Shown here piece after piece: positions 25,483 to 35,413 of a stretch of DNA of 64,000 bases. The position numbers and the translations under genes were made by a program. The stretch lies in IMG/VR virus record IMGVR_UViG_3300033146_001917, positions 52,241-116,240 of that record; one strand, written 5' to 3'. Within the stretch, counting starts at the first letter, position 1, and every line of letters starts with the position of its first letter. The notes under the pieces are model-generated. The model was not told the DNA's origin. It saw nothing but the letters and a program-made list of their open reading frames with translations, and did no database searches. The DNA is from a virus.

Positions 25483-28400
25483 TAGAATAATGATCCTCGT
25501 GGTAAAATTTTCAACGCATAATCTTTGACTACTGGAGTAAAATAATTTCGTAATCCTGTTATATTTTCGCGTGATTTTTTAACATATTTATAGTTAACAA
25601 GATAGTAAGGCGACATTCCAACTAAACCAAGTCGTGGTAATTGTGAACTTCTTAATATTTCATTGTCGTTAATACGTACAATTCGGTTCACAATATCTAC
25701 CTGATATGAATTTGGATCTAATAATCTAGCAATGTTATATTCAATTCTATAATCGGAATACTGATACTGAGCAGTAATGTTCCAAGACGAATTTATTTTT
25801 CGTTGTGTATAGACCTTACCTAATGAATAGTTAATTGAGAATAAACCATAATCAGATTCGTTTACATTGTTATAATAATATGTGATAGTTCCTACATTTA
25901 TATTTAGATTATCTAAATATAACTCTATAGTATTATTGGCCCTATTAATTCGATATTCTTTATCTGAACTAGGCTCATAGCTAACTTCGCTAACAAATAG
26001 ATTATCGTTAGAAAATACAACAGGATATGTATTGTCTAGTAGAATACGTTCTTTCAATGTGAATGTCTGGAGCCCACCTAAATGATCTGTCAATGATTCT
26101 TTTGTATCAGCAGCATGCATACCAAATTCTGATTTTCCATCAATATAAAGTATTTCTTTTAAGAATGGATTTTCATCAGTAGCTATAGCAGTTCCTGCAT
26201 TAGTAACAGTAAAAATAACACTATCTCTAACTATATGTAGTGTAGGCAAATCAAATGCATTGCTATTGTTATCAACAACAATATTTGTAGCTGTAGCATC
26301 TATAGTTTTCCAAACAGAATCATTAATAGAGATACTATCATGTAGCGTATCACTGGTAGTCCAATCCCAGTCATTATCACTCAACTTAAAAATAGGTTGA
26401 TAAGTATAAGATACGGCTGTATCAATATCTGATGGTGTAGTATCACTAGAATATATGACTCCATTAGTCTTATCAATAGAGTATTGGCCAGATGCTAACT
26501 CTTCAGAACCGTTTATAAATTCGACTTTTGTTTTAGATGCAAAAAATGTAGATGATTCAATCCCTGAAATATCAATTAAATTATCGTATGTAAGACGAAT
26601 AATGGTTGCATGTTTAGAAATTAATTCAGTATGTTGGGTAATAATTCCATATTGTTTTATAGCAATATCATGCTTATTGTTGCTAGTAGCATGATTTAGC
26701 TTAGCTACATATCCATCATCAGTACGAACGGGATTAAGTTTTTCTATATCTAACCACATAGTGATAGTTTGTTTTGAAGTAGGTATTTTGCCATTTGTAC
26801 CATCTCCAAATTTTAATACACTATCTACATTATTGAATGTATACACTTCATCTGTGGTGGAATAATTAGATAATTCTTGTGTTGCATGAACCCATTCTTT
26901 GCCTCCTACAGCTATATGTAGCCATTCGGATGACGGAGCAGGAATAGTTATCCATTTATTGGAACGTAAAACTTTCTTATATGGGCGAGGATAATTTTTT
27001 ATAGGGAGACGATATGTATTACTCTCGGAATTTTTTGCATCATAACTAATAAAATATGGTGTATCCGGTTTGCCACAACTACCATATAATGGATCTATAA
27101 TAGATATGCTATTATCTACTGGTGCTTTCTCAAGAGAGAATTCATTAGGTGACGTGCCTGGAATAGAGTGAACTTCAATTCTATCTTCAATTATTTCTTT
27201 AAACGAAGAAGCTCCATCTAAAAAAGCATCATCCTTTCTATCTAATTGAATCTTAACACTAATGTCTTTAACAGTGCCTACAGTATTAATAGAATTTGGA
27301 TCACTATTATTAAAATTTAATACTTCTGGTAATCCTACTGTACCAGTAACTCCATCTAGTTGTTGAGGTTGTATTTCGTACCAATTAGTTTTATCAGTAG
27401 AAATAAAATATCTAATAGATACTAATTCGGATAGCTCAATTGGATTCTGATTGCTATACAAGGATACTTTACTAATTGCATTTGGTACGCTAAAAGCAGT
27501 AGATATTAATTCGCCATGTGCTTCATACTGTAATCCCTGAACTATTATATCTCGTATTCCTATAGCATATCTAAGCTTTTCTCCTGAAGGCGTATCTATT
27601 GCATATGGTTCATCTTGTCTAAATAACAAATGTATATATTTAACCTGTCTAGGTGTGAATGTATAGATTCCTTGACCGGCATATTTAGATGTAGCAGGAG
27701 CTAAAGTAAATGTATTATCTTCATCTATAGTTAAGAAACCATTGATAGGAATGTCATCTTTAATTGAAGTATATAGATCTCCATCTATAGATGTGTCTAT
27801 AGCATCTATATGTACTACTGTACGAGTTCCGAAATTGTTTGGATTAATAGTGATATTATTTATTATTGTAGGTTTATCTAATACCAATGTCATACCTAGC
27901 TGTAATGCTGTATCAGAATCTGTAATTTTATCTACAACATTTTCATACTCTACCCATGTATCTGGATTGTTATCCAAGATGGTTGTTGTGTCTCCGTTAA
28001 AAACAGATCCTAATTGTTGATTATTTCCTAATACTCCATTTGATATTGAATCTATAATTGGAATTTTAGTTATCTTAATAATTGCATCTGTATCTTTATT
28101 CACTGGCAGAGTTACTATACCCTCTGCTTGATTTATCGCACATTGATTAGTGTTGAGTGGTACAACATTGTCTATTCTGCTTAGATTATTGAAACTTTCT
28201 TGAAACAAAATTACATCTTTTACTGGATGTTGGGCGTACAACATGTAATCGCCCAGCTTAGAGGCTATTGACTTTAATCTAGCAGTTAGCCTATTAGACT
28301 CTGTTATAACATAGTTAAAATTCTCTACTGTAAGACTTTCTGTATTTTCTATTTCAGAAAAAATAATTGTTAGATCGTCTAACAGGTTATTCCAAAGTGT

Positions 28401-28634
28401 ATTATATATTGTAATGTCTGGTAATTGATCAGCAGATACATTAGAGATAGATGTTATTGGAGTATCTAATGTAGCATAGAATGTTTCAAGGATACGCACC
28501 GCCTCTAAAAAAAAACCTTCTTCAGTTTGAAATTCACTAGATTTAAGACTGCTTTGAAGCGTAACAGAAAGCTTATCTAATTTTTTTTTCAACAATATGC
28601 TTTTATCTTTAATAAAATTTTTGTTAGCAGGCAT
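25482..28634 (-). CDS. Large virion protein, paralog-like, multi-domain beta
   Basis: 1050 aa. The helical N terminus (about 1-140) ends with LYAQHPVKDVILFQESFNN, comparable to LFITQDSTGYYNFVLDNFTD of the preceding entry's product. Next come discoidin-like blocks with YFISTDKTNWYEI and a series of beta domains with SSYEPSSDKEYRINRANN-like repeats of KTNGVIY/RANNTIE type near 650-960, which look like repeated small beta hairpins. Probably a baseplate- or tail-attached adhesion protein. GAGGA precedes ATG 28634. It carries a dispersed motif (28499-28503). Confidence 0.65.
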   Translation of the reverse strand: MPANKNFIKDKSILLKKKLDKLSVTLQSSLKSSEFQTEEGFFLEAVRILETFYATLDTPITSISNVSADQLPDITIYNTLWNNLLDDLTIIFSEIENTESLTVENFNYVITESNRLTARLKSIASKLGDYMLYAQHPVKDVILFQESFNNLSRIDNVVPLNTNQCAINQAEGIVTLPVNKDTDAIIKITKIPIIDSISNGVLGNNQQLGSVFNGDTTTILDNNPDTWVEYENVVDKITDSDTALQLGMTLVLDKPTIINNITINPNNFGTRTVVHIDAIDTSIDGDLYTSIKDDIPINGFLTIDEDNTFTLAPATSKYAGQGIYTFTPRQVKYIHLLFRQDEPYAIDTPSGEKLRYAIGIRDIIVQGLQYEAHGELISTAFSVPNAISKVSLYSNQNPIELSELVSIRYFISTDKTNWYEIQPQQLDGVTGTVGLPEVLNFNNSDPNSINTVGTVKDISVKIQLDRKDDAFLDGASSFKEIIEDRIEVHSIPGTSPNEFSLEKAPVDNSISIIDPLYGSCGKPDTPYFISYDAKNSESNTYRLPIKNYPRPYKKVLRSNKWITIPAPSSEWLHIAVGGKEWVHATQELSNYSTTDEVYTFNNVDSVLKFGDGTNGKIPTSKQTITMWLDIEKLNPVRTDDGYVAKLNHATSNNKHDIAIKQYGIITQHTELISKHATIIRLTYDNLIDISGIESSTFFASKTKVEFINGSEELASGQYSIDKTNGVIYSSDTTPSDIDTAVSYTYQPIFKLSDNDWDWTTSDTLHDSISINDSVWKTIDATATNIVVDNNSNAFDLPTLHIVRDSVIFTVTNAGTAIATDENPFLKEILYIDGKSEFGMHAADTKESLTDHLGGLQTFTLKERILLDNTYPVVFSNDNLFVSEVSYEPSSDKEYRINRANNTIELYLDNLNINVGTITYYYNNVNESDYGLFSINYSLGKVYTQRKINSSWNITAQYQYSDYRIEYNIARLLDPNSYQVDIVNRIVRINDNEILRSSQLPRLGLVGMSPYYLVNYKYVKKSRENITGLRNYFTPVVKDYALKILPRGSLF

Positions 28635-28635
28635 A

Positions 28636-30624
28636 CTAATCCTCGAATCTGGTTAAACTTTTTTCACTACCTAGCAAGGTGTAATTTTCAAGAACAGAGG
28701 TGTATAATGTAGCAGATGAGTTCTGTCTTTGTATCACTATTAAAAAATATTGTGACGAATCGTCTTGACTATCAATAGTAATTAACTGTCCTCGATTACA
28801 TCTGATTGATAAATCACCTATCATATCAACTACTTGTAGTCCAGTTTCAGATAAAAATTCCCCATATGGAGGATTGGGAACTGACATTGTGGTAGATGTT
28901 ACGGGCGTGTAAGAAGCAGTATAGATATCATTAGGTAACTGACCAACAATTTGAATATTCATGCTCATTGGAGATGAATTATTAGGTGTCCTGTTAGCAG
29001 CAGTATTTACATTAGTCTGTTTCCAACCTACAGTAGCTAGTGCATCGTTATCGATATTTGGCAATATAACGCCATTGCAATAAATGCATATATTGCTATC
29101 TGTCATTGTTGAATAGAAAATCAGTTTACCAATATCATTACTTGTTTTGTGTATATCACTTTTTTGGGTTAAAAGTAAACGTTCATGATGTATTCTACTT
29201 ACCCCAAGAGGAAGTATTGGGAATACATCTAGAGGTGTGTGTTTGTTCTTAGTACTTTTTTTGTAAACCCAATATTCTAAACTAGATAAATACACATTAG
29301 TATCTACAGAATCATAAGTTGTACTACTATACGAAAATTGATTAGTATTAAAATCAACAATAGGACGTTTTTCCGTTGTTCGTAAACCAAGTTGGCCATT
29401 GCCTTCTAATTGCAAAGGTTTAGATACGTAAATACCACGTGATCCATATTGAACTGTACCAATTCGTATATTATCAAATCCAATATTAAATTTATATCCA
29501 CTGATGAGACCAGGATTAAAAGGTGTTATTCCTGCAACAGTTTTTACATTTGCTGAAGATATAACTGGATCTAATATACTATTAGATCGTGCCTGGGTAG
29601 ATACTTCAGTAAGATTGTTGGTAGAGCTGCTATACATAGTGTCATAATTAATATTTCGAAATGTAAGTAGTATTTTGCGAGTTTGTGTTTGAGGTATCTG
29701 AACACTAACAAAAGACTTTATTGATTGTTCAACAATAGGTATTGCCACGTAGACATTAGATGTATTTAAATAATGAATTGCTTCTAGTATAATATCATGT
29801 TCTGAAATACTTTCTATTTCAATAGAATTAATATCTTTAGGAATACCAAGGTCAAATTCTAACTTAGATTTAATATAAGGAACAGCCGTAGATAAAATTA
29901 TAGACTGTTGCCAATAAGTTCCATCTTGATTATCTATAATTGACGCTATTGCATTATCGTTTGTTTCAATAATGTTATTACTTTGAGGACATGATTCATC
30001 AAATATTTGTTCTACATTAACTATAGAATAATTAGTTTTTTGTTTTACAGGTAGTGTTAAGCGTTCACCAACTAGATCTATATTGCTATTCTCAACAGGC
30101 AAGATCACTTCTTGTAATCGTGGATCTATAAAAAGACCAGTGGTGCTATTTTCTCTAACTGTGCTTTCTCCAGTTGCTTCTCGAAAAGTAGAAAATATAG
30201 CTTGTGAAAATCCATGTGTATTTTTGTTAAGTATTTCATATAATGATATTCTAGATTCTAATTCGCTAAGACTAGTGTAAATATTTTTTAAAATAATATC
30301 TCGAACTAATGCATGATGTGCTTGCTGGACATCGTTTATATTATTGGCTTCTTCAAAAGAAGCTATTAAATCATCTTGAACTCGATCTAACATAAAATTA
30401 AATTGAGCCGAATCAATAATGTCTCCCTGTTTAGGGATATATAATTTAAGTAATGGTTGCAATAAAGTGCCAGTCAACTCACGAATTAGATTATTTAATT
30501 CTTGCGAAAAAGTATCAATGCTACGTATTTCTCCTATATTTTTCTTCTTTTCAAGAAGCTTGATTATCTGAGTAGCTTGACGACCTTTAATAGAACCATT
30601 GAATTTTGTTAGATATTTAGTCAC
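28636..30624 (-). CDS. Large virion protein, third member of the helical/discoidin-like set
   Basis: 662 aa from a GTG at 30624 that overlaps the previous stop as TAGTG, with AAGGA upstream. The N-terminal 150 residues are helical (DLIASFEEANNIND, LSELESRISLYEIL) and end in HGFSQAIFSTFRE, as in its two neighbours. The middle shows beta strands with YWQQSIIL and IEIESISEHDII, resembling discoidin-like folds. No enzymatic motif is seen. Likely a structural tail component. Confidence 0.6.
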   Translation of the reverse strand: MTKYLTKFNGSIKGRQATQIIKLLEKKKNIGEIRSIDTFSQELNNLIRELTGTLLQPLLKLYIPKQGDIIDSAQFNFMLDRVQDDLIASFEEANNINDVQQAHHALVRDIILKNIYTSLSELESRISLYEILNKNTHGFSQAIFSTFREATGESTVRENSTTGLFIDPRLQEVILPVENSNIDLVGERLTLPVKQKTNYSIVNVEQIFDESCPQSNNIIETNDNAIASIIDNQDGTYWQQSIILSTAVPYIKSKLEFDLGIPKDINSIEIESISEHDIILEAIHYLNTSNVYVAIPIVEQSIKSFVSVQIPQTQTRKILLTFRNINYDTMYSSSTNNLTEVSTQARSNSILDPVISSANVKTVAGITPFNPGLISGYKFNIGFDNIRIGTVQYGSRGIYVSKPLQLEGNGQLGLRTTEKRPIVDFNTNQFSYSSTTYDSVDTNVYLSSLEYWVYKKSTKNKHTPLDVFPILPLGVSRIHHERLLLTQKSDIHKTSNDIGKLIFYSTMTDSNICIYCNGVILPNIDNDALATVGWKQTNVNTAANRTPNNSSPMSMNIQIVGQLPNDIYTASYTPVTSTTMSVPNPPYGEFLSETGLQVVDMIGDLSIRCNRGQLITIDSQDDSSQYFLIVIQRQNSSATLYTSVLENYTLLGSEKSLTRFED

Positions 30625-31109
30625 TAGATTTTCCTTTTTGAAAAGTACCAGTGAACTTTGTCTTGTTTGATATTATATTCTAAAACCAACCATTGTCCTA
30701 TTTCAGATTTGGAGATGTGAATTTTAAATGATTCTTTAAATGCATTCGTGTCCTGAGACAAAATTTTCAACATGGTACAAATATTAGATTGATATACTAT
30801 TATTATTTTATCTTTGGCCGTAATACGTCTTTCTATACGTCTAACAATACGTTCAGCATTAGATTCAGGTATGGTCACTTCAAAATCATCTGATTGCCAA
30901 TATTTTCCAAAACCTATAATTTGGATATTTTGTGCATTATGTGCAATTGATACACTTTGAATATTTTTGAGACAACCATGTGACCAACTAGCATGTTTTA
31001 ATGTAACACAGTCATCACAACCACATTCAGATGTTCCATCTCTGAATTGTTTAGTCCATCCGTTAGCTTGTCCATGTAAAACGTAATTTTTGTTCAAATT
31101 GTCTAACAC
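30624..31109 (-). CDS. Hypothetical virion-associated protein with Cys cluster
   Basis: 161 aa. No ATG is available near the N terminus; the frame probably starts at GTG 31109, behind GGGGA, overlapping the preceding gene by 47 bases. It has CGCDDC near residue 30 and another Cys at HGC, which could bind metal or form disulfides. The rest alternates strands and basic helices (RIVRRIERRITAK). No family recognised. Its place among fibre genes suggests a virion or assembly role. Confidence 0.5.
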   Translation of the reverse strand: MLDNLNKNYVLHGQANGWTKQFRDGTSECGCDDCVTLKHASWSHGCLKNIQSVSIAHNAQNIQIIGFGKYWQSDDFEVTIPESNAERIVRRIERRITAKDKIIIVYQSNICTMLKILSQDTNAFKESFKIHISKSEIGQWLVLEYNIKQDKVHWYFSKRKI

Positions 31110-31593
31110 CTGTTGTCCCCGCAGTAACTGGCACTTGTATACGACATCTAAAGGTTGGCCACACAGTGCAGCTTGGTGGAATCACACCATTAGATATCAT
31201 CTTTGGTGTAGAGTTCATAGTTTTATTTAATTGTATCGGATGATCTTCATCGCCACGTATAGATCTAAATGTGTTTAATTTATTATTAACAGAAGGCCAA
31301 TCCGCCGATGGAAAATTATCTAATGCGTTCATATTGATTTGTAAACCACCGAAATCATCACTAGACGTAGCATCACCCCATGACAATACTTCAGCTAAAT
31401 CAGTTTGCGCAGTTGCGTCTCCAGAATAAGTTTCACGTTCACTTATGTAAAAAGCACAATTAGTTAAAGCATTGCTGCTATCGTGCTGAATTGATATAGT
31501 GCGAACATTGGATAATGTTCCATATGCCACATCACCGTGATTCAAATACGAAATTCCAACTGAGCTTTCTATCCAAGTGATTTGAATACTCAT
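31063..31593 (-). CDS. Hypothetical virion structural protein
   Basis: 176 aa with a beta-rich composition (ITWIESSVG, VRTISIQHDSS, LRFTWTS). It has a Cys pair around CTVWPTFRC. It resembles small tail appendage proteins found beside fibre genes, but no family is recognised. The start ATG 31593 overlaps the upstream stop as TAATG. It carries one dispersed GGCGG motif in FPSADW (31302-31306). Confidence 0.6.
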   Translation of the reverse strand: MSIQITWIESSVGISYLNHGDVAYGTLSNVRTISIQHDSSNALTNCAFYISERETYSGDATAQTDLAEVLSWGDATSSDDFGGLQINMNALDNFPSADWPSVNNKLNTFRSIRGDEDHPIQLNKTMNSTPKMISNGVIPPSCTVWPTFRCRIQVPVTAGTTGVRQFEQKLRFTWTS

Positions 31594-33551
31594 TATGGTA
31601 CCTCAGTTACATTAATACTATGAGCTAGAGAACTTGTATTTTGGATCCGTATCCCAGTTGTACTTATTTGAATTACTCGTACTAGATTTCCAAATGGACC
31701 TAATATTAAATCTTTTGAATTTCCTATTACTTGTTCTGGATGTGGATAGAAGATGCCTGCTTGTTCTTCTCCAGCTATCACAGTCACATAATATAATGTT
31801 CCACTATTTAGTCCAGTAAGACTATACTTATTACCTAATTCGGAGTGATTTAAAGGTGTTGTATTAGAAAGAGTCCAATACTTATTTGGATTTGTAGAGT
31901 AATATATATTGTATTTAATATTAGTAGCATATTCAATTTGATCTGCAGTTGTAAACTGCCATATATCACCTGGCACACTAGCACCTGGAGCTTTAACTGT
32001 TATTTTCCAATAATAAGTTGTGTTATTGTCTAATTTGGTTGGCCACGGAGAAGGATCGTATGTGTATTCAGTCTGTTCACCTTGGTACGTTCCTCCTGTT
32101 CCGTTAGAAACTTCTATTGCGTTTGTGCCAAAATATACATCATATGATTCGCCGTTAGGATCTGGGTCCCACGATAACTTAGTATTTGTATCAATATCGA
32201 TAGCATTGTTAATTGGACTAGGATTAGTTACCTTTTCCATATTAACTTTACATTTTAATCCAACTAGAATAGAAGCCCATGTCTCATTCCAGGTTTGTTG
32301 CATTTCGGTATGATATACATCAGCTTGTATAGCAGCATATTCCAATACATTTATTTGTTTATAAGGAGAGCAACCTCCTACACCGTATGTTATACAAGCA
32401 AAATCATTTGTAGGATTAAAGCTATAAAATGGATTATTACTATTACCATCTACATTACACACAAAGGCAACTAAAACTTCATTAGCCTGTATAGTTGGAG
32501 AGGTGTTTCCAGTAGAGATATTGACATTCGTACCTGTATTAGTTTTGGTTACATCTACAACTGCTAGTCCATTAGCAGTTAAATTATCATAAACTATAGC
32601 GGCACATGATATGTTAGTATTATTGCTTGTAGCTACAGAAATAGTGTTTCCCGCATTACGACCTACTGTACCTATCCAAGCTTCTGCTCTAATACCGCTT
32701 TCACCAGATCCAATTTCGGTATGTGTTATCTTTTCCCATGTTACACCAGTTTGGGAAACTCCTGTTATAGTTCTATTTTGGTCACAGTTTGTACCAAGAA
32801 TAATAGTTTGTTCATATTCAGGTGTTACATCTAAATTAAATGAAAAAGGTGATCCGCCGCAATGCCCAAAACTACTGTTGACACAAATACGTTTTACAGG
32901 ATTCGCACGGGCATTATTTGCTTTAAAGGTTACAAGTCCAACTGGTGATGGTCTATCTAGATAAACCTTACTGCGAGGCCAAAAAATTGGTGTTTTCCAA
33001 TTATCAAGATAAAGATTAGATCTACTAGTTCCGATTATTTGATCTACTAATTGTAAATTTTCATAAGTTTTGTTGTCGTGAATTGATGAATTATATGGAT
33101 GACCAATACCACATATTACTAGATCACCTGCTGCAGATGTTAGCTCAAAATTAGGATCAACTTTACCGTCTACCTGGTATGCGTTTGTACCATCATGAAA
33201 TCCAGATAAATCTAACGGATCAGATGAATACTGAATACCAGAGTATTCTGATATTATTACACTTGCTTCTTCTGCTGTACTGCTACGATAAACTTCAATT
33301 GAAGTCCCTGCATTGTCTGGTATGTTATAAGCATAAAAGATAGCTATAGCTATATTGTTATAATATCTATCACCAGCTCGTATCCATGTAACATTTGTTT
33401 GCCCATGTGGAGCGTCTAAATTGACACCACCTTGATAATACTGAACTACAGCAACAAGTAAGTTGTGTTCAGCTAATGGGCCTGTCCAATTGATGGTAAC
33501 AGTATCACCTGAAAACGAAGCATGCTGGGTATGTTCACGTATTATTGTCAT
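31593..33551 (-). CDS. Adhesion protein with fibronectin type III-like domain
   Basis: 652 aa from ATG 33551, which overlaps the preceding stop as TAATG (a TTG at 33569 would add six residues). Two related beta domains occupy about 1-215 and 220-400 (compare SVIISEYSGI and CAAIVYDNL). A fibronectin type III-like domain lies near 415-520: SPINNAIDIDTNTKLSWDPD followed by YDVYFGTN and TTYYWKITVKAP. A second shorter one follows (YYVTVIAGEE). Such domains bind surface sugars or act as spacers. Enzyme motifs are absent. Confidence 0.65.
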   Translation of the reverse strand: MTIIREHTQHASFSGDTVTINWTGPLAEHNLLVAVVQYYQGGVNLDAPHGQTNVTWIRAGDRYYNNIAIAIFYAYNIPDNAGTSIEVYRSSTAEEASVIISEYSGIQYSSDPLDLSGFHDGTNAYQVDGKVDPNFELTSAAGDLVICGIGHPYNSSIHDNKTYENLQLVDQIIGTSRSNLYLDNWKTPIFWPRSKVYLDRPSPVGLVTFKANNARANPVKRICVNSSFGHCGGSPFSFNLDVTPEYEQTIILGTNCDQNRTITGVSQTGVTWEKITHTEIGSGESGIRAEAWIGTVGRNAGNTISVATSNNTNISCAAIVYDNLTANGLAVVDVTKTNTGTNVNISTGNTSPTIQANEVLVAFVCNVDGNSNNPFYSFNPTNDFACITYGVGGCSPYKQINVLEYAAIQADVYHTEMQQTWNETWASILVGLKCKVNMEKVTNPSPINNAIDIDTNTKLSWDPDPNGESYDVYFGTNAIEVSNGTGGTYQGEQTEYTYDPSPWPTKLDNNTTYYWKITVKAPGASVPGDIWQFTTADQIEYATNIKYNIYYSTNPNKYWTLSNTTPLNHSELGNKYSLTGLNSGTLYYVTVIAGEEQAGIFYPHPEQVIGNSKDLILGPFGNLVRVIQISTTGIRIQNTSSLAHSINVTEVP

Positions 33552-35413
33552 TACACTATGCCGGTCCAATTAATAGTAATTGTACTTGAAGATTGTTCGA
33601 TATTGTCAATAGTAATATCAGTACTATATAATCGAATTAAAGCATATGTACCTAATGCGGTATGATTATTAACAATAGCCCTAATTTGCTCTGATGTAAA
33701 TGTCGTATCTTGTATAATATCTGCAGGAATTTCAACTAGATACGAAGCATTTCCTGGGTATGGGATACCATCCCATGTACTTATATCCCAGTACCAACCT
33801 ACATCTGGTTGCATCGCACGTGCAGACTTTATTTGGTTACTAATTATTCCACCACCACGAATACGAGAATCTATAGTGGTAAGATTAGGAATAGATCCAC
33901 TAGATGTTACTGTTACATCACCAAGTACTAAATAGTTACCAGTACCAGAAGTAGATAAGCTATCTGTAAATATTATAGCCGGAGTGCTAGTATCCCAGGA
34001 TGGTTGACTATCGTAATATAAAAAATTATCAGTATTATATTTCTGAGTAGAATTATTAAAGTTAGGTAGGTCAGATACTTCTACACGTCCAGCATCATTT
34101 ACTAGTAAATAAAATATTGTTTTATTTTTGTGTAGCATTTGGGTATCAGGATCAATAAAGATAACTAATCTATATTTAAGTATGTCAGGATTAATAATTG
34201 GATTTAATTCAATAGCTGTAAATTCGTAATTCACTTCCTCGAAATAATACTTGCTATTAATTTTCCATGTATCTAATAGTTCTAATCCATCAATACTTAC
34301 AAAGCCTGTTTTATTATCTATACTTCGTATTCCAATACGATCTCTATTGTTCCATATTATAAATGGTTTACCATTGGTAGCTATTACGCCATCTTGTGTA
34401 GGATCTGTAGTAAAGGCTATAATACCGTTATCGTCTGAGTCATTTATTTCTATAGAGAGAAAGAGATCCGCGTAGAAATTTTTTCTATCTAACTTGATAA
34501 GATTCGAAGATATCATTAGTGATACTTCTTCAGAGTATTTATATGGATACACAGGAGAAAATGATTGAGAAAGAAACTCCGCCAAATAATATTTATATAG
34601 AGTACTGTTTACATGTGTCAAAAATGACCCATTAGATATATTAACATGCCAACTATCTTCTACTTCGTTTGTAGCTGATGGTAGAATTGCGATACGTCTG
34701 TCGGCTGTAGCCTTGTAACTATATGTATTACTAATTGGTAATTCAATTAGATATACATTACTAGATTCAGAGATAAGGTATACTTTTCTTCCATCTGTTT
34801 TTATATGAAGTGTAGAGTCAAGATCTGAGAACTGGGCAACTTGGTATGTATTGATATTGTTTAATAAATCTATATAAGTGTTTACTTCATTTGATACATC
34901 TCGTACAACATATTTAATATAATAGACAGCCCAATCATCTTGGGAATATGAAGATATGAGATTGTTGTAAACAATCCCCTTTTCATAATCTATTTTTATA
35001 TCTGTAGGATTAATTTTAGTTTGATTTTTATCCAACACTTCGACTTGTACTAATCTAATTCCGGTAGATATATTTCCAGATGAATCTCTATCTAAATTTA
35101 ATATATGTTTAGAGAATAAAGGTAACGGTGGAATTGTTGCAGTTGAGTTACAATATATATCTGTTATAGCTAGATTAGATGTTTTACTAGTAAATGTTTT
35201 TGTATTAGATATAACAGTGTATTCATGTTGCACTACTCTATTAGCAGCTAAAGAAGAAGCGCGATCCGCCACAGAAATATTTTTTTCTGCGGAGAGTCCT
35301 TCGTTCCCTACATATAAAATATTAACATCTCCATTAGATATACTATTTTTATATCTAATGTTTTCTCTACGTTTAATTATGTTAATAAATGTATCTATAT
35401 TGTAGGTAACCAT
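33551..35413 (-). CDS. Large virion protein with MVTYNIDT N terminus
   Basis: 620 aa. Begins MVTYNIDTFINIIKRR, nearly the same as the start of the 767-aa protein encoded at 38577-40880, so the first residues may be a shared docking peptide. Then beta-rich sequence with strands typical of fibre stalks; the C terminus ends SSTITINWTGIV, close to the TVTINWTGP at the start of the next gene product. Function unknown; probably a fibre or baseplate attachment protein. TAATG overlap at both ends. Confidence 0.65.
   Translation of the reverse strand: MVTYNIDTFINIIKRRENIRYKNSISNGDVNILYVGNEGLSAEKNISVADRASSLAANRVVQHEYTVISNTKTFTSKTSNLAITDIYCNSTATIPPLPLFSKHILNLDRDSSGNISTGIRLVQVEVLDKNQTKINPTDIKIDYEKGIVYNNLISSYSQDDWAVYYIKYVVRDVSNEVNTYIDLLNNINTYQVAQFSDLDSTLHIKTDGRKVYLISESSNVYLIELPISNTYSYKATADRRIAILPSATNEVEDSWHVNISNGSFLTHVNSTLYKYYLAEFLSQSFSPVYPYKYSEEVSLMISSNLIKLDRKNFYADLFLSIEINDSDDNGIIAFTTDPTQDGVIATNGKPFIIWNNRDRIGIRSIDNKTGFVSIDGLELLDTWKINSKYYFEEVNYEFTAIELNPIINPDILKYRLVIFIDPDTQMLHKNKTIFYLLVNDAGRVEVSDLPNFNNSTQKYNTDNFLYYDSQPSWDTSTPAIIFTDSLSTSGTGNYLVLGDVTVTSSGSIPNLTTIDSRIRGGGIISNQIKSARAMQPDVGWYWDISTWDGIPYPGNASYLVEIPADIIQDTTFTSEQIRAIVNNHTALGTYALIRLYSTDITIDNIEQSSSTITINWTGIV

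Noticed and set aside
33552-33569. TTG 33569 start for the fibronectin-like adhesion gene
   Set aside because: ATG 33551 overlaps the upstream stop as TAATG, the prevailing arrangement here.
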